From JAEZHK01 sp964575255 (GTDB lineage: Bacteria > Bacillota > Clostridia > Christensenellales > Aristaeellaceae): a stretch of 64,000 bases of DNA. Shown piece after piece: positions 63,935-64,000 of the stretch (positions are counted from its first letter, which is position 1; the number at the start of each line of letters is the position of its first letter). The stretch lies in contig CAZNPZ010000005.1 of assembly GCA_964575255.1 (NCBI GenBank), positions 1-64,000 of the forward strand. The letters run 5' to 3'. The translations under genes were made by a program, and so were the position numbers. The notes below the pieces were generated by a model. It saw only the letters and a program-made list of their open reading frames with translations, was not told where the DNA came from and did not search any database.

Positions 63935-64000
63935 TTATCCGACGATTCTTTTGATCGACCCGATCATCTGCCCGACCTTCTGGTACTCGTCGTTGGTCTG
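63935..64000 (-). CDS. 3' end of an unidentified gene, cut by the window edge
   Basis: The minus strand reads QTNDEYQKVGQMIGSIKRIVG and stops at TAA 63937-63935, followed by a good terminator. Only 21 residues are in the window. The terminator supports a real gene end. The family cannot be told from this tail. Confidence 0.5.
   Translation of the reverse strand, partial: QTNDEYQKVGQMIGSIKRIVG

Overview
The window is GC-rich, gene-dense DNA, most likely from an anaerobic Firmicute of the Clostridia (Christensenellales-like; this placement is inference). Supporting points are a flavodiiron/rubredoxin fusion beside superoxide reductase, a BceRS-BceAB module, LytR-CpsA-Psr proteins, Pro/Thr-rich envelope proteins, AGGAGG-type ribosome sites and Gram-positive style promoters. 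A run of 100 N at 47613-47712 shows that it comes from a scaffolded draft assembly.

Layout. 1-1.2 kb: a complete IS5-family element that ends inside the last codons of what looks like a branched-chain amino-acid binding protein gene. 1.4-4.9 kb: livHMGF. 4.9-5.4 kb: a run of hairpins and a dispersed palindromic element. 5.4-7.2 kb: a DMT exporter, an ASCH protein and a decayed polysaccharide deacetylase. 7.3-11.9 kb: a bce-type peptide-antibiotic sensing and resistance operon. 12-16.3 kb: an uncharacterised AlkZ-like protein, then an oxygen-detoxification pair (flavodiiron protein with four rubredoxin modules and an NADH:rubredoxin reductase domain, plus superoxide reductase). 16.4-17.1 kb: two paralogous ~54-residue membrane proteins. 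17.4-21.9 kb: an LCP protein, a PT-rich membrane protein, a Nudix hydrolase, a MerR regulator with a textbook operator, and a nitroreductase. 22.2-25.3 kb: a polar amino-acid ABC importer. 25.6-27.7 kb: an FG-GAP-like pseudogene, a PNPOx-like protein, a GNAT and Ohr/OsmC.

28-38 kb is a sugar-use locus: an orphan conserved protein, a ribose-type ABC importer (ATPase, permease, binding protein), a fucose-isomerase-like enzyme, a ROK regulator, a flavoprotein, a class II aldolase and a PfkB kinase. Together they describe import, isomerisation, phosphorylation and aldol cleavage of an unidentified monosaccharide.

38.4-54.1 kb is dominated by one giant secreted protein gene (more than 5,200 residues). 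It has a signal peptide, an acidic Pro/Ala/Glu linker, nine alternating Ig-like (Big_2-type) units and about 20 copies of a Trp-rich ~214-residue two-part module that I do not recognise. The N gap lies inside this repeat array and splits the gene in silico. It is the best candidate here for something undescribed.

54.3-64 kb: a broken tagaturonate reductase gene, a secreted Ig-like/cysteine-peptidase protein, a second LCP protein, a polytopic membrane protein, an aldo/keto reductase, a three-gene zinc-ribbon/TPM/SPFH operon, and a truncated Gfo/Idh gene ending in a 52-bp tandem repeat. At the right edge is the 3' end of an unidentified minus-strand gene.
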